The notes: a model not told the origin generated them from the sequence alone. A stretch of 9,233 nucleotides of DNA from an uncultured Stomatobaculum sp. (GCF_937924975.1 NZ_CALEYG010000004.1:1-9233); one strand, 5' to 3'; positions 1 to 6,952 are shown, numbered from the stretch's first letter. Made by a program: numbers and translations.

Positions 1-54
1 CTGGCGGTCTATCTCTTGTTTTCGGTTGCTTGCTTCCTTACCGTACATGAGCAT
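1..54 (-). other. Open frame running off the left edge, overlapping the end of maff2
   Basis: From an ATG at 54 (second ATG at 48) an open frame reads M-L-M-Y-G-K-E-A-S-N-R-K-Q-E-I-D-R-Q and leaves the window. It overlaps the last codons of the Maff2 frame in another phase. I see no good ribosome binding site just before it, and 18 codons are too few to name a family. It may be the start of a separate gene, the result of a rearrangement that replaced the Maff2 C-terminus, or chance. Confidence 0.2.
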
Positions 55-178
55 TGGCGCCGGGGTTATCGTTGCCGTAGCCTTCCAGAAGGTTGATTGC
101 CCCCCAGATACCGAGTCCTGCACCGAGTGCCACCACAAGAGTCTGCAATACACCGACTGCGCTGTTGAAAAATGCCAT
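38..178 (-). CDS. Maff2-type small membrane protein, probably 3'-truncated
   Basis: A 46-residue protein beginning MAFFNSAVGVLQTLVVALGA, which I recognise as the N-terminal hydrophobic segment of the Maff2 family, small membrane proteins encoded between the VirD4-side genes and the VirB6-like gene of Clostridia conjugative elements. Residues 8-31 form one transmembrane helix and are followed by the family-typical EGYGNDNPGA. Family members usually continue with a second hydrophobic segment to roughly 65-75 residues; here the frame turns into NAHVR and stops. The start at 178 is chosen because GGAGG (187-191) sits 8 nt upstream; the in-frame ATG at 313 has only a weak site. The role is presumed to be in the mating channel but is not proven for the family. 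The missing second half suggests a broken or rearranged gene. Confidence 0.7.
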   Translation of the reverse strand: MAFFNSAVGVLQTLVVALGAGLGIWGAINLLEGYGNDNPGANAHVR

Positions 179-186
179 CTTGTTTT

Positions 187-191
187 CCTCC
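187..191 (-). promoter_or_regulatory. Ribosome binding site that sets the maff2 start
   Basis: On the minus strand GGAGG lies 8 nt before the ATG at 178. It decides between this start and the far upstream in-frame ATG at 313, which has only AGGG a few bases before it. Confidence 0.75.
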
Positions 192-331
192 TTTGTTTTG
201 CTTTCATTTGTCTTTGTTTGGCTCATCATTGACCTGAAACCATGGCTATCGTCCGATTGAACCCCATTCTTGATTGTTGTCTGCTGAACCGCAGTAGGCT
301 TGGTTCCGGACATGCCCTAATCTCAGGAAGA

Positions 332-859
332 TTACCTGTCAGCCGCCATCTCTCTGGAATCCTTCCCGGGAGGCTTTACTGACGGCGCATCAGCCTTCCG
401 TTCGGATAAGTCCGAGAGCACGGAGCCTCTGGATTTTTCCTTATAGGCTTCCAGGAGTAACTTAAGCTGTGCATTCGTGACATCATGCGTCTCACGACCC
501 CAGATTGCCTTACCGGCTTTATCGATTCCGATCTTTACGGAGCGGGAAAGTCTGGTGATGCCATACTCGGGAAGCTTCATCCATACCCCTTTGCCGAACT
601 GATTGTCATGAATCTTTCTCGGCGAGATCACAAAGGTCTCCCAGGGGCGGGAGTCCCCCTTATCCGGGTTCGGAATACTTACTTCCACAAGTTCCTTTCC
701 GTTCCTTGAAGTAAAGGGCTCTCCGACAAGCCCCCTGCCAAACTTGATGGTTACCTGATCCGTCTGCTCGGGAAGTGTTTCATCGTGGGGCATCGCCTCT
801 TCGGCCTCCCGGACAAAATCCGGCATATCATCGGGCATTGCAAATCTCTCCTCTGCCAT
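332..859 (-). CDS. Conserved conjugative-element protein of unknown function (175 aa)
   Basis: I recognise this only as a conserved hypothetical protein of ICEs, placed between VirD4 and Maff2. The start at 859 is supported by GGAGG 8-9 nt upstream, and the gene begins 14 nt after the virD4 stop. Residues 1-32 are acidic and probably disordered (MAEERFAMPDDMPDFVREAE). Residues 35-125 look like a compact beta-rich domain: VTIKFGRGLVGEPF, then ELVEVSIPNPD, then WETFVISPRKIHDNQFGKGVWMKLP. Residues 126-142 look helical, and the tail 143-175 is charged and low in complexity. There is no signal peptide or membrane segment, so it is probably cytoplasmic. The pattern of short strands could suit a small nucleic-acid-binding fold, but that is a guess. 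Co-transcription with virD4 points to a transfer role. Confidence 0.75.
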   Translation of the reverse strand: MAEERFAMPDDMPDFVREAEEAMPHDETLPEQTDQVTIKFGRGLVGEPFTSRNGKELVEVSIPNPDKGDSRPWETFVISPRKIHDNQFGKGVWMKLPEYGITRLSRSVKIGIDKAGKAIWGRETHDVTNAQLKLLLEAYKEKSRGSVLSDLSERKADAPSVKPPGKDSREMAADR

Positions 860-873
860 TTTGCTGTTCCTCC

Positions 874-2634
874 TTATTCCGTGACCTCAACAACAAAAAA
901 CTCATCCTTCGGGTGGAGCTTTGCCCTGGTATCCAGGAACTTCTCCATGTCAAAGGTGAGTTTCTTATCATAGTCGGCTGTTAATTTGTAATTCGGGTGC
1001 TGCGTCAAATCGTACTTCTCCGACAAGAACGGACGGACACCGCGCAGCTGTAACACGCATTTGCCGCCGTCCAGAACCGCAAGCTCATCCCGGCTCATGA
1101 GCTCCTTTCCAAGCTTCTGATAATTGGTTCCGTAGCTTGGGCTGTTGCCCCGCGTATCCGAGGTGTTGAAGGTATCGATGGTTTCCTTGCCGAGCACTTC
1201 CGAAAGCTCTTTCAGCGTTGTGGGTTCGGAGCCGCCAAGGAATACCTGGCTGTCCATGTTGCCGATAATCGTGTCGGCGTTGTCTTTATAGATTGCCTTT
1301 AGCTGAGACCTTGCCTGAAGTACCAGGCAGGCGCTGATTTCGCGGGAGCGAATCGTGGCGACCAGCTTTTCCAGATTCGGAATCTGGCCAATGTTCGCCG
1401 CCTCGTCAATCAGGCATCTCACATGGACCGGAAGTCTGCCGCCGTACACATCATCCGCCTTCTCACAAAGCAGGTTAAAGAGCTGGGTATAGATCATGCT
1501 GATTAGGAAATTAAAGCTGCCGTCCGTATCGGACATCATCAGGAACAAAGCGGTTTTCTCATCTCCGAGGGTATCCAGTCCAAGCTCGTCATACATCGTG
1601 ATCTCACGGACTTCCTGAATATCGAAGGGCGCAAGTCTTGCACCGGCTGAAACGAGTATCGACTTAAGCGTTTTGCCCGCCGCAAGCTTGAACTTGGCAT
1701 ACTGTCTGACAGCAAAGTGATTCGGCTTCCTTTTCTTCAGATCCTCAAACATCAGATCCACCGGATTCTGGAACTCCTCTTCATCCTCCCGAACCTCCAT
1801 GGCATTGATGAACTCGATGAGAGTCGCAAAGTTCTGTTCCTCCTGCGGTGCCTCATAATGAATGTAGCCAATGAGAGCACAGTAGAGCAGTGCCTCTGCC
1901 TTGTCCCAGAACGGATCTCCTCCCTTGCCTTCTCCCTTGGTATTCGCCATCAGGGTTGTGGTCAACTTCAGGATGTCCTTTTCCGAGTGGATATAGGCAA
2001 ACGGGTTATAGTGCATCGACTTTTTGAAGTTGATCGTATTGAAGAACCGGATGCGATATTTGGCCTTAACAAAGGCATTCCCCACCTCAAGAAGAGTCGT
2101 TCCTTTCGGATCGGTTAAAACATAAGAGCTGTGAAGCTGAAGGAGATTCGGCTTAATCCAGAACCTTGTCTTACCGGAGCCGGAACCGCCGACAATCAGC
2201 ACATTTTTATTTCTCGCATTGGCAGGATTCTTTGGTCGGTTGCTCATCATGAGCCGCTCTGTCTTGGTGAGAAGCACATTGTTTTCAAAAACCGGATCCA
2301 TGAATGGCGCAATGTCATTCGGGCCGCCCCAGCGGGCAGAACCGTATTCCGCATTGCGCCTGTATTTCTTTGCATTTTTGCCTTTCAGATGAACGGCAAG
2401 TTTAAAACACACGCCACAGATTAGACCTATCATCAAGTCCGGCGTGTGAAAACTCGGAAGCGGAGAGGCAAACGCTATGCCAAGCGTCGAAAAAAATGAC
2501 AATAGCTTTTCCGATGCATTGATGCCTTCCGCCATGCGCCATGCCTCCCCCAAATTGGTACAGATAAGACCGAACACGATATAGGGGATATTCAGAATCA
2601 GGCGTTTCCTCAACTTTCCGCTATCAAGCCTCAT
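874..2634 (-). CDS. virD4: VirD4/TraG-type conjugative coupling ATPase (CD1115-like)
   Basis: This is the type IV coupling protein: a membrane-anchored hexameric ATPase that receives the relaxase-bound DNA strand and delivers it to the secretion channel. The 586 residues are a normal length for the Clostridia CD1115-type subgroup. Two hydrophobic segments (about 11-29 and 65-83) anchor the N-terminus. Walker A is GGSGSGKT at 149-156, the conserved VLTDPKG follows at 172-178, and Walker B is CLIDEA at 407-412, continuing as ANIGQIPNLEKLVATIRSRE, a hallmark of the family. The all-alpha domain lies between the Walker motifs. The ATG overlaps the pcfB stop as ATGA (4 nt), implying translational coupling, with AGGGAG upstream. 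No motif is damaged, so the protein should be active. Confidence 0.96.
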   Translation of the reverse strand: MRLDSGKLRKRLILNIPYIVFGLICTNLGEAWRMAEGINASEKLLSFFSTLGIAFASPLPSFHTPDLMIGLICGVCFKLAVHLKGKNAKKYRRNAEYGSARWGGPNDIAPFMDPVFENNVLLTKTERLMMSNRPKNPANARNKNVLIVGGSGSGKTRFWIKPNLLQLHSSYVLTDPKGTTLLEVGNAFVKAKYRIRFFNTINFKKSMHYNPFAYIHSEKDILKLTTTLMANTKGEGKGGDPFWDKAEALLYCALIGYIHYEAPQEEQNFATLIEFINAMEVREDEEEFQNPVDLMFEDLKKRKPNHFAVRQYAKFKLAAGKTLKSILVSAGARLAPFDIQEVREITMYDELGLDTLGDEKTALFLMMSDTDGSFNFLISMIYTQLFNLLCEKADDVYGGRLPVHVRCLIDEAANIGQIPNLEKLVATIRSREISACLVLQARSQLKAIYKDNADTIIGNMDSQVFLGGSEPTTLKELSEVLGKETIDTFNTSDTRGNSPSYGTNYQKLGKELMSRDELAVLDGGKCVLQLRGVRPFLSEKYDLTQHPNYKLTADYDKKLTFDMEKFLDTRAKLHPKDEFFVVEVTE

Positions 2635-3125
2635 CGTGACTGCTCCCTCTGCCTGTCCCTGCTAATCACCTTTGCCGGAATGTCCCTAATCGCGTCCATC
2701 AGCTTGTGCAATGTCTTCAGCACGCTCGGACGCTTGTTTTTCGCAAAGACCTCTGCGGAGTACGCATTGAAGGCGGCTGTCATGGCATCCGCATCCCGCG
2801 CCTTAAAGAACACGAGATACTTCGGCGGATTCACCGACTTATCCCTGGTAATGGCATAGTCCACACCGAATTCTCTGGCATGCTTTTCAAAGCCCTTCAG
2901 GTCTGTTCCTGCAATGTCGATGTTGGTGACGCCCTGATTCTGACCGACCAGCTCCCGTATGGTCTGCTTGCCTGTCGGCGGAAGATTCCGTTTGGCTTCG
3001 GCCTTCGCCTCACTTTCCTTCAGCTTCCGAATGCCCCACAAAGCCAGGCGAAGCGTGATACGGGCTGACAGCTTTGTCGTACTGATTGCCAGATTGACTG
3101 TCCTGTTCTCGACCTCTTCCTGCAA
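2631..3125 (-). CDS. pcfB: PcfB family protein (DUF3801)
   Basis: A 164-residue soluble protein of the PcfB/DUF3801 family, encoded directly before the VirD4 coupling protein in many Gram-positive conjugative systems, including the pheromone plasmid pCF10, where PcfB neighbours the coupling protein PcfC. Its biochemical role is not settled; the fixed position suggests an accessory of the coupling protein or relaxosome. Residues 1-45 look helical (QEEVENRTVNLAISTTKLSA is typical of the family start). Residues 65-115 form a mixed alpha/beta core with FEKHAREFGVDYAITRD and PKYLVFFKARDADAM. The tail is basic. The start is TTG at 3125, supported by AGGAGGT (3134-3140); the nearby ATG is out of frame. 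The stop overlaps the virD4 start by 4 nt. Confidence 0.92.
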   Translation of the reverse strand: MQEEVENRTVNLAISTTKLSARITLRLALWGIRKLKESEAKAEAKRNLPPTGKQTIRELVGQNQGVTNIDIAGTDLKGFEKHAREFGVDYAITRDKSVNPPKYLVFFKARDADAMTAAFNAYSAEVFAKNKRPSVLKTLHKLMDAIRDIPAKVISRDRQREQSR

Positions 3126-3133
3126 GCGTCATC

Positions 3134-3140
3134 ACCTCCT
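3134..3140 (-). promoter_or_regulatory. Ribosome binding site fixing the TTG start of pcfB
   Basis: AGGAGGT on the minus strand lies 8 nt before TTG at 3125. The ATG between them is 7 nt upstream of the TTG and out of frame, so TTG is the only sensible start. Confidence 0.75.
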
Positions 3141-3144
3141 TTCT

Positions 3145-4566
3145 TTAACGTTCATCGTGCCCGGTTTTCCTCGGTTTCGATTTAGAGCCGACCGTATCGG
3201 TATCCCTTGTCTTGGCAGCCTTCCTTGTTTCCTGTTCCTTCTTAGGGATGGGAAGCGCCATAATATGATTGCCCATACGGAGAAATGCCTCAGGCTGATG
3301 GAAGAGCTTCTCGAACTTGTTAATCTGTGCCTGTGTCAGAGAGGCGAAGCTTTCCTCGGTGAGACCGGTCACCAGAAAAGACCCGGCAACTACGTCATAG
3401 ACCTCGCCATTCTCATCGCGGAGCGCCCGGTTGAGCGGCAGGCCGTTCATCTTGCCTTCCTCATTTACGATTAAGCCGACCTTCTCCTCAAAGGAATAGA
3501 CCACCTCGATATAGCCGCCAACGGCCTTCTGCAGATCCGAAAGATCAGATCCGATTTCAACGACTTTCGGATACCGGTTCGGCTCTACCAGAAGTACGGT
3601 GAGACTCTTAGGCTGTTCCGGTTCATCTTCTGCAAAGAGCGCCTCTGCCAGCATGGCCTCACGGAGTTCAAAGCTGCGGGCGTTCTCAAAGATGTGTGCC
3701 TCACTGTCATAGTGAAACACGCTGTCGGAAAGCCGGTCCGCCGGAGCAACTTCAGCTTCATTGATATCGCGCACCATCTGCTCAAGTTGCGTCAGTGCAA
3801 CGCTGCCATCATCTGCAACTAAGAGAACTTCATGAATAGAGGAGGGAAGCACATAGAAATCCCCGCCGATTGTCTCAACCGCTCGGTCAAGAAATCCCGG
3901 GTATTGGATTACCGCAGCTCCGTTCATGCCGCCCTCGACCGTTGCCACCCAGAGAGGAGAAGGCTCATCGGAACGGAAATCGTCAGTCCTGTCACCTGCC
4001 ATCTCCTGCAGGACCTCATTCATGTTCCGAAGACTTGCCGGATGATTTTTAACGGCTGCGTCAATCGCATCCGCCGCCAGCCGCTCCTTGGTGATGCCGT
4101 AGCTCTTTAGCATCGTATCGGTCACCAGAACGCTGGACGTTCCACGTTCATTGCTGCCTAAGTCAAAGCGATAAACCACTGCCATGTCCTCTACCGTCTC
4201 GTGGGGAACCTCGGCAAGTTTCTCTTCGTTCCCCTTAACCGGAATCATCTGAAGCATCAAAGTTTCCTTCATCTGCTCATAGTTGCCAAGGACATTCCAG
4301 TCAAGCTGCGGCATGTTCTGAGAAGCCTCCCGAACCGCACTCTCAATCAAGTCCATCACCTGATGCTCGGAAGCACCGGTATTGGTGCGCTCATAGTAGG
4401 CATCCAGATTTAGGCTTGCGCTCACCTTGCTGCCGGGAATCGTTACCATAAGCCCCTCATAGGACTCTCCCTGCAGCTTTTTCATCTCCCGGGATCCGAA
4501 TTCAAGATTCGGAAAGCGTTCGCGCATTTCATCCATTACGTTCTTCCTGAAAACATCAAAATCCAT
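3145..4566 (-). CDS. DUF5688 plus DUF3846 protein of a conjugative element
   Basis: A 473-residue protein with two recognisable parts. Residues 1 to about 290 match my memory of DUF5688 proteins of Clostridia ICEs (MDFDVFRKNVMDEMRERFPN at the start, then VSASLNLDAYYERTNTG, and a central VLVTDTMLKSYGITKERLAADA). Residues 322-425 match DUF3846 (VEPNRYPKVVEIGSDLSDLQ, GGYIEVVYSFEEKVGLIVNEE, LPLNRALRDENGEVYDVVAG). The last 35 residues are a basic, Lys/Arg-rich tail that could contact nucleic acid. Neither domain has a known biochemical function; both are common on mobile elements. No signal peptide or membrane segment is visible. ATG at 4566 follows GGAGG and lies 3 nt after the preceding stop; pcfB begins 19 nt after its end. 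A joining of two domains usually seen apart is plausible but I cannot check it. Confidence 0.85.
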   Translation of the reverse strand: MDFDVFRKNVMDEMRERFPNLEFGSREMKKLQGESYEGLMVTIPGSKVSASLNLDAYYERTNTGASEHQVMDLIESAVREASQNMPQLDWNVLGNYEQMKETLMLQMIPVKGNEEKLAEVPHETVEDMAVVYRFDLGSNERGTSSVLVTDTMLKSYGITKERLAADAIDAAVKNHPASLRNMNEVLQEMAGDRTDDFRSDEPSPLWVATVEGGMNGAAVIQYPGFLDRAVETIGGDFYVLPSSIHEVLLVADDGSVALTQLEQMVRDINEAEVAPADRLSDSVFHYDSEAHIFENARSFELREAMLAEALFAEDEPEQPKSLTVLLVEPNRYPKVVEIGSDLSDLQKAVGGYIEVVYSFEEKVGLIVNEEGKMNGLPLNRALRDENGEVYDVVAGSFLVTGLTEESFASLTQAQINKFEKLFHQPEAFLRMGNHIMALPIPKKEQETRKAAKTRDTDTVGSKSKPRKTGHDER

Positions 4567-4569
4567 GTG

Positions 4570-4836
4570 TCAGTCCTCCTTTTCCAGCAGGAAGCCGATT
4601 GCTTCCGCGTTGTTTTTCGCATAAATGGTGTGAGATGTGAGGTATGCCAGCGCTTCACAGAACTCCACTGCGCTTAAATCCATGCAGGCATCCATCTCAT
4701 CCTCATCGACGATAGGATGCGCAATATAAAGGGGGCCGGTCACCAGGACACTTCCGTCCTTACGCGCACGGGCATATTGCAAGCATGGTGCGCAATGTTT
4801 GTTTCGTGCTGCTTCCGTCCTTACGCGCACGGGCAT
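4570..4836 (-). pseudogene. 3' part of the split unknown gene, out of frame with its 5' part
   Basis: This open frame of 88 codons has no convincing start: the ATG at 4836 is in the second repeat copy and has only AAGGA 2 nt before it. From about residue 21 (YARARKDGSVLVTGPLYIAH) it continues what the upstream frame (4760-5161) loses at YARARKDGS. Deleting 61 bp joins both into one 176-residue frame. The C-terminal part is acidic then helical (DEDEMDACMDLSAVEFCEAL, ending AIGFLLEKED). Its stop lies 3 nt before the DUF5688 start, the tight spacing expected for a genuine operon gene end. I read it as the separated 3' end of one gene, not an independent gene, though weak reinitiation is possible. 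Confidence 0.7.
4751..4778. repeat. 28-bp direct repeat, copy 1
   Basis: Perfect 28-bp match to 4812-4839, beginning cttccgtcct and ending gggcatatt, offset by 61 bp. Between the copies lie 33 bp (4779-4811) that occur once. The repeat encodes YARARKDGS in the gene's own phase. Recombination between the copies would remove 61 bp and restore the frame. Confidence 0.95.
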
Positions 4837-5161
4837 ATTCCTTCGGGTACATCGCCATCAACTCGTCCGTGATGAAGTAACTGATAAAACCGGACATGCT
4901 GTGATTCAGCATGATTTCCTCAATCGCCTCGACCTCCTCAATCAGATGGAAGCTATTGTTAAGTTCCGCATAGAGGACGATGGCCTCCTCTTCGTAGATA
5001 TCCTCATCTTCTTCGTCTTCAGTCACATCGTCCGGTTTCTCCGGAATCTCCCCGGTTCCGCTGAAGAATTCATTCCACTTTTCGGTGAGAACCTTTGCCT
5101 TCTTGATCTGCCGGTAATGACGCATGGTCTCTGCCATGCGCGCCATTGCTTCTTTCGTCAT
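4760..5161 (-). CDS. 5' part of a frameshifted gene of unknown function (133 aa as it stands)
   Basis: Family not recognised. ATG at 5161 is supported by AAAGGAG about 9 nt upstream. The N-terminus is helical and basic (MTKEAMARMAETMRHYRQIK). Residues 44-59 are a strongly acidic stretch (DDVTEDEEDEDIYEEE), and residues 60-105 look alpha-helical (AELNNSFHLIEEVEAIEEIM). At S117 the frame enters the insertion between the 28-bp repeats and reads STKQTLRTMLAICPCA before stopping inside the second repeat copy met by the ribosome. Without the 61-bp insertion it would continue as VLVTGPLYIAH to give 176 residues. No membrane segment or signal peptide is seen, so it is probably a cytoplasmic protein of the transfer operon. 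The present product lacks its last third and is probably altered or inactive. Confidence 0.65.
   Translation of the reverse strand: MTKEAMARMAETMRHYRQIKKAKVLTEKWNEFFSGTGEIPEKPDDVTEDEEDEDIYEEEAIVLYAELNNSFHLIEEVEAIEEIMLNHSMSGFISYFITDELMAMYPKEYARARKDGSSTKQTLRTMLAICPCA
4812..4839. repeat. 28-bp direct repeat, copy 2
   Basis: Identical to 4751-4778. It is the first copy met in the direction of transcription and is read in the correct phase; the other copy, read in a shifted phase by the upstream frame, supplies the TAA stop. Flanking bases differ (g/c on one side, a/g on the other), so the identity ends exactly at these borders. Confidence 0.95.
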
Positions 5162-5193
5162 CCGCTATCGCTCCTTTCCTGCCGGTTTTCGGC

Positions 5194-5225
5194 AAAAGAA
5201 AAACGCCCTCGATTCCTCAAAGGCG
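5194..5225 (-). terminator. Weak intrinsic terminator after parB
   Basis: On the minus strand CGCCTT and AGGGCG (5220-5225 with 5204-5209) can pair with one G:U wobble, and the stem is followed by TTTTTCTTTT (5203-5194). It lies in the 83-nt gap between parB and the next gene, the longest gap in the operon before the stretch upstream of maff2. The loop is long (10 nt), so it would at best reduce transcription of the transfer genes relative to the replication genes. Confidence 0.5.
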
Positions 5226-5244
5226 CTGTTCACTGGGTATTGCA

Positions 5245-6171
5245 TTATCGCTCCTGATCCCGGCCTTTCTTTTTCTGCCACTGATCAAGAAGCTTCAGAA
5301 TGGTGTTCTGCATCTGCTGCGTGGTGTAGGATCTGGGAAAGTACTTCCGAAGCTGCTCGTTCCGGAAGGTAACCCGCTCAAGATCCCCTTTCTTTACTTC
5401 ATTCATGATTTCTCTTGCAGCATCCAGAGTGAAACCGCCTTCCTGACTCAACTTTTTCAGACGCTGTGCCTGGGAAAGAGACGGGGCTGCCTGTACCTCA
5501 TCCATGGCCTGAATGAACATTTCCTGTTCCTCTGCCTTCAGGTAAGAAAGCTCAACTGCGGGGTTGAAGGAAATCTGCTTCTGATCAACCATATCTAGGA
5601 CTTCGGGGATGAGATTGGTGAGCCGGATATATCTCTTAATCTGGGACCTACTTTCACCAGCGTCATCACCAATCCTTGATGCTGCATCTAACTTCGGTCC
5701 AAGTTGGACCGAAGTTAAGTCTGTTCTCTCTCCCTGATGCTTCATGGCTTCCAGCTTCATCTTGTACGCATAGGCTCTCTCGCTGGGCAGAATGTTCTCT
5801 CTCTGCAGGTTGGAATCCACCATGAGCACTGTAGCTGCATCGTCATCCATACGGCGAACCAGCACCGGCACTTCTGTGAGTCCCGCAAGTTCTGCTGCGT
5901 GCGCCCTCCGGTGACCGGAGATAATCTCGTAGCTGCCATCCTCCAGCGGCCGTGCAATCAGAGGCGTCAAGACGCCATATTGGGCAATGCTCTCTGTGGT
6001 CCGGAGCATGGCTTCGTCATCGACCACCTTGAAAGGATGCTCCTTAAAGGGCACCAATGCGCTGAGACGGATGCTCTGCACACGCTCAAGCTGACTTTCC
6101 GCGCGGCTCTCATCTGTCTCAAAGATATCATCGTAGCTGGTCAAGCTGATGTTTCCGCCTCTTTTCGGCAT
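5245..6171 (-). CDS. parB: ParB/Spo0J-type partition protein
   Basis: A 308-residue centromere-binding protein that would work with ParA to segregate the excised or replicating element. The N-terminal ParB/sulfiredoxin-like domain spans about 30-125, with VLTPLIARP (67-75), the nucleotide-binding GHRRAHAAE (86-94) and NLQREN (121-126). The helix-turn-helix region follows at about 150-215 (GESRSQIKRYIRLTNLIPEV), then a C-terminal part rich in charged helices (260-308). The start at 6171 is backed by GGAGGT 7 nt upstream, and it overlaps the parA end by 44 nt, so the two are probably translated together. Codons 151-162 (DLTSVQLGPKLD) carry a near-perfect DNA palindrome. Length and motifs are normal, so the gene appears intact. 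Confidence 0.94.
   Translation of the reverse strand: MPKRGGNISLTSYDDIFETDESRAESQLERVQSIRLSALVPFKEHPFKVVDDEAMLRTTESIAQYGVLTPLIARPLEDGSYEIISGHRRAHAAELAGLTEVPVLVRRMDDDAATVLMVDSNLQRENILPSERAYAYKMKLEAMKHQGERTDLTSVQLGPKLDAASRIGDDAGESRSQIKRYIRLTNLIPEVLDMVDQKQISFNPAVELSYLKAEEQEMFIQAMDEVQAAPSLSQAQRLKKLSQEGGFTLDAAREIMNEVKKGDLERVTFRNEQLRKYFPRSYTTQQMQNTILKLLDQWQKKKGRDQER
5689..5717. repeat. Perfect inverted repeat inside parB (candidate partition site)
   Basis: TAACTTCGGTCCA (5689-5701) and its exact reverse complement (5705-5717) flank the 3-bp loop AGT. The repeat falls in the linker between the ParB nucleotide-binding and helix-turn-helix regions. It could be the DNA site of ParB itself, an mRNA hairpin, or a by-product of the codons used. 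It is unlike the canonical Spo0J parS (TGTTTCACGTGAAACA). Confidence 0.6.
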
Positions 6172-6952
6172 TTGCCATCACCTCCTTTGTCAGACTCTGA
6201 TAAGCTTCGGCGACCTTGCCTCCGGGATCATGTTTGAAAATGCTCACGCCCTCGGCGCTGATTTCTGCCGCCCGGACGGAACGCGGAATGTCCGCATCAT
6301 AGACCTTCAGCCTTCCGCCGTAGGTGTCACGGATCAGGGCGCTAATCTCTTTTGCGAAATTCGTGCGGTAATCCACCATGGTCAGCAGTATCCCTTCAAT
6401 CCTGAGCTTCGGATTAATCTGGCGCTTCACCTTGTTGACTGTCTGAAGTAACTGTTCCAGACCTTTGGCAGAAAGATAATTGGCCTGAACAGGAATCAGC
6501 ACCTGATCCGATGCCGCAAGTGCATTGACGGTAAGCATCCCGAGAGAAGGCATACAGTCCAGCAAAATGAAATCATAGCGATCCCTCACGGTCTCCAGAT
6601 ATTGCTTCAAAACCGTTTCCCGACTCATGGCATTGACCAATGAAACCTCAAGACCTGACAGCGTGATATTTGCGGGGACAAGCTCGACGCCTTCTTCATG
6701 CGGTAGGATCCCCTCCTTCGGCGCAAGCGGCTGATCCTGCATGACCTTTGCCATCAAATCCGTCAAGGTGACCGGAAGGTCATCCGGTCTGGAATGTCCC
6801 AGCGCAATCGTAAGAGAGCCCTGTGGATCCGTATCGATTAACAGCACCCGCTTCCCTTCTCTGGCAAGACCGATTCCGAGATTTTCACAGGTGGTGGTCT
6901 TGCCGGTTCCCCCCTTCTGATTGACGACTGCCATCACTGTGGCTTTCGACAT
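6128..6952 (-). CDS. parA: ParA/Soj-type partition ATPase
   Basis: A 274-residue deviant Walker ATPase of the MinD/ParA class. ATP-bound ParA would coat the nucleoid and, stimulated by ParB, pull the element's copies apart. The signature KGGTGKTT with the extra lysine (K13) lies at 13-20, Walker A' as IDTDPQGS at 39-46, and Walker B as FILLDCMPS at 128-136, followed by QVLIPVQANYLSAKGLEQLL. There is no N-terminal helix-turn-helix extension, as in the short chromosomal Soj and many ICE ParA proteins, so it probably does not regulate its own promoter by that route. ATG at 6952 follows GGAGGT and begins 15 nt after the rep stop. The end overlaps parB by 44 nt. Confidence 0.96.
   Translation of the reverse strand: MSKATVMAVVNQKGGTGKTTTCENLGIGLAREGKRVLLIDTDPQGSLTIALGHSRPDDLPVTLTDLMAKVMQDQPLAPKEGILPHEEGVELVPANITLSGLEVSLVNAMSRETVLKQYLETVRDRYDFILLDCMPSLGMLTVNALAASDQVLIPVQANYLSAKGLEQLLQTVNKVKRQINPKLRIEGILLTMVDYRTNFAKEISALIRDTYGGRLKVYDADIPRSVRAAEISAEGVSIFKHDPGGKVAEAYQSLTKEVMANAEKRRKHQLDQLR

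Noticed and set aside
1..54. Group II intron 5' end interrupting maff2
   Set aside because: No GTGYG-type intron start is found at the junction; without sequence to the left it cannot be supported.
38..313. Longer Maff2 frame starting at 313
   Set aside because: The extra 45 residues are polar and unlike the family, the start has a weak RBS, and a strong RBS sits at the internal ATG 178.
4751..4839. CRISPR-like repeat-spacer-repeat (28 bp, 33 bp, 28 bp)
   Set aside because: The sizes resemble a CRISPR unit, but there are only two copies, the repeat is coding sequence of the split gene, and no cas gene is near.
874..6952. Many plus-strand open frames opposite virD4, pcfB, DUF5688, parB and parA
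   Set aside because: They lie antisense to well-supported genes, have no family match I recognise and no RBS pattern; they are shadows.
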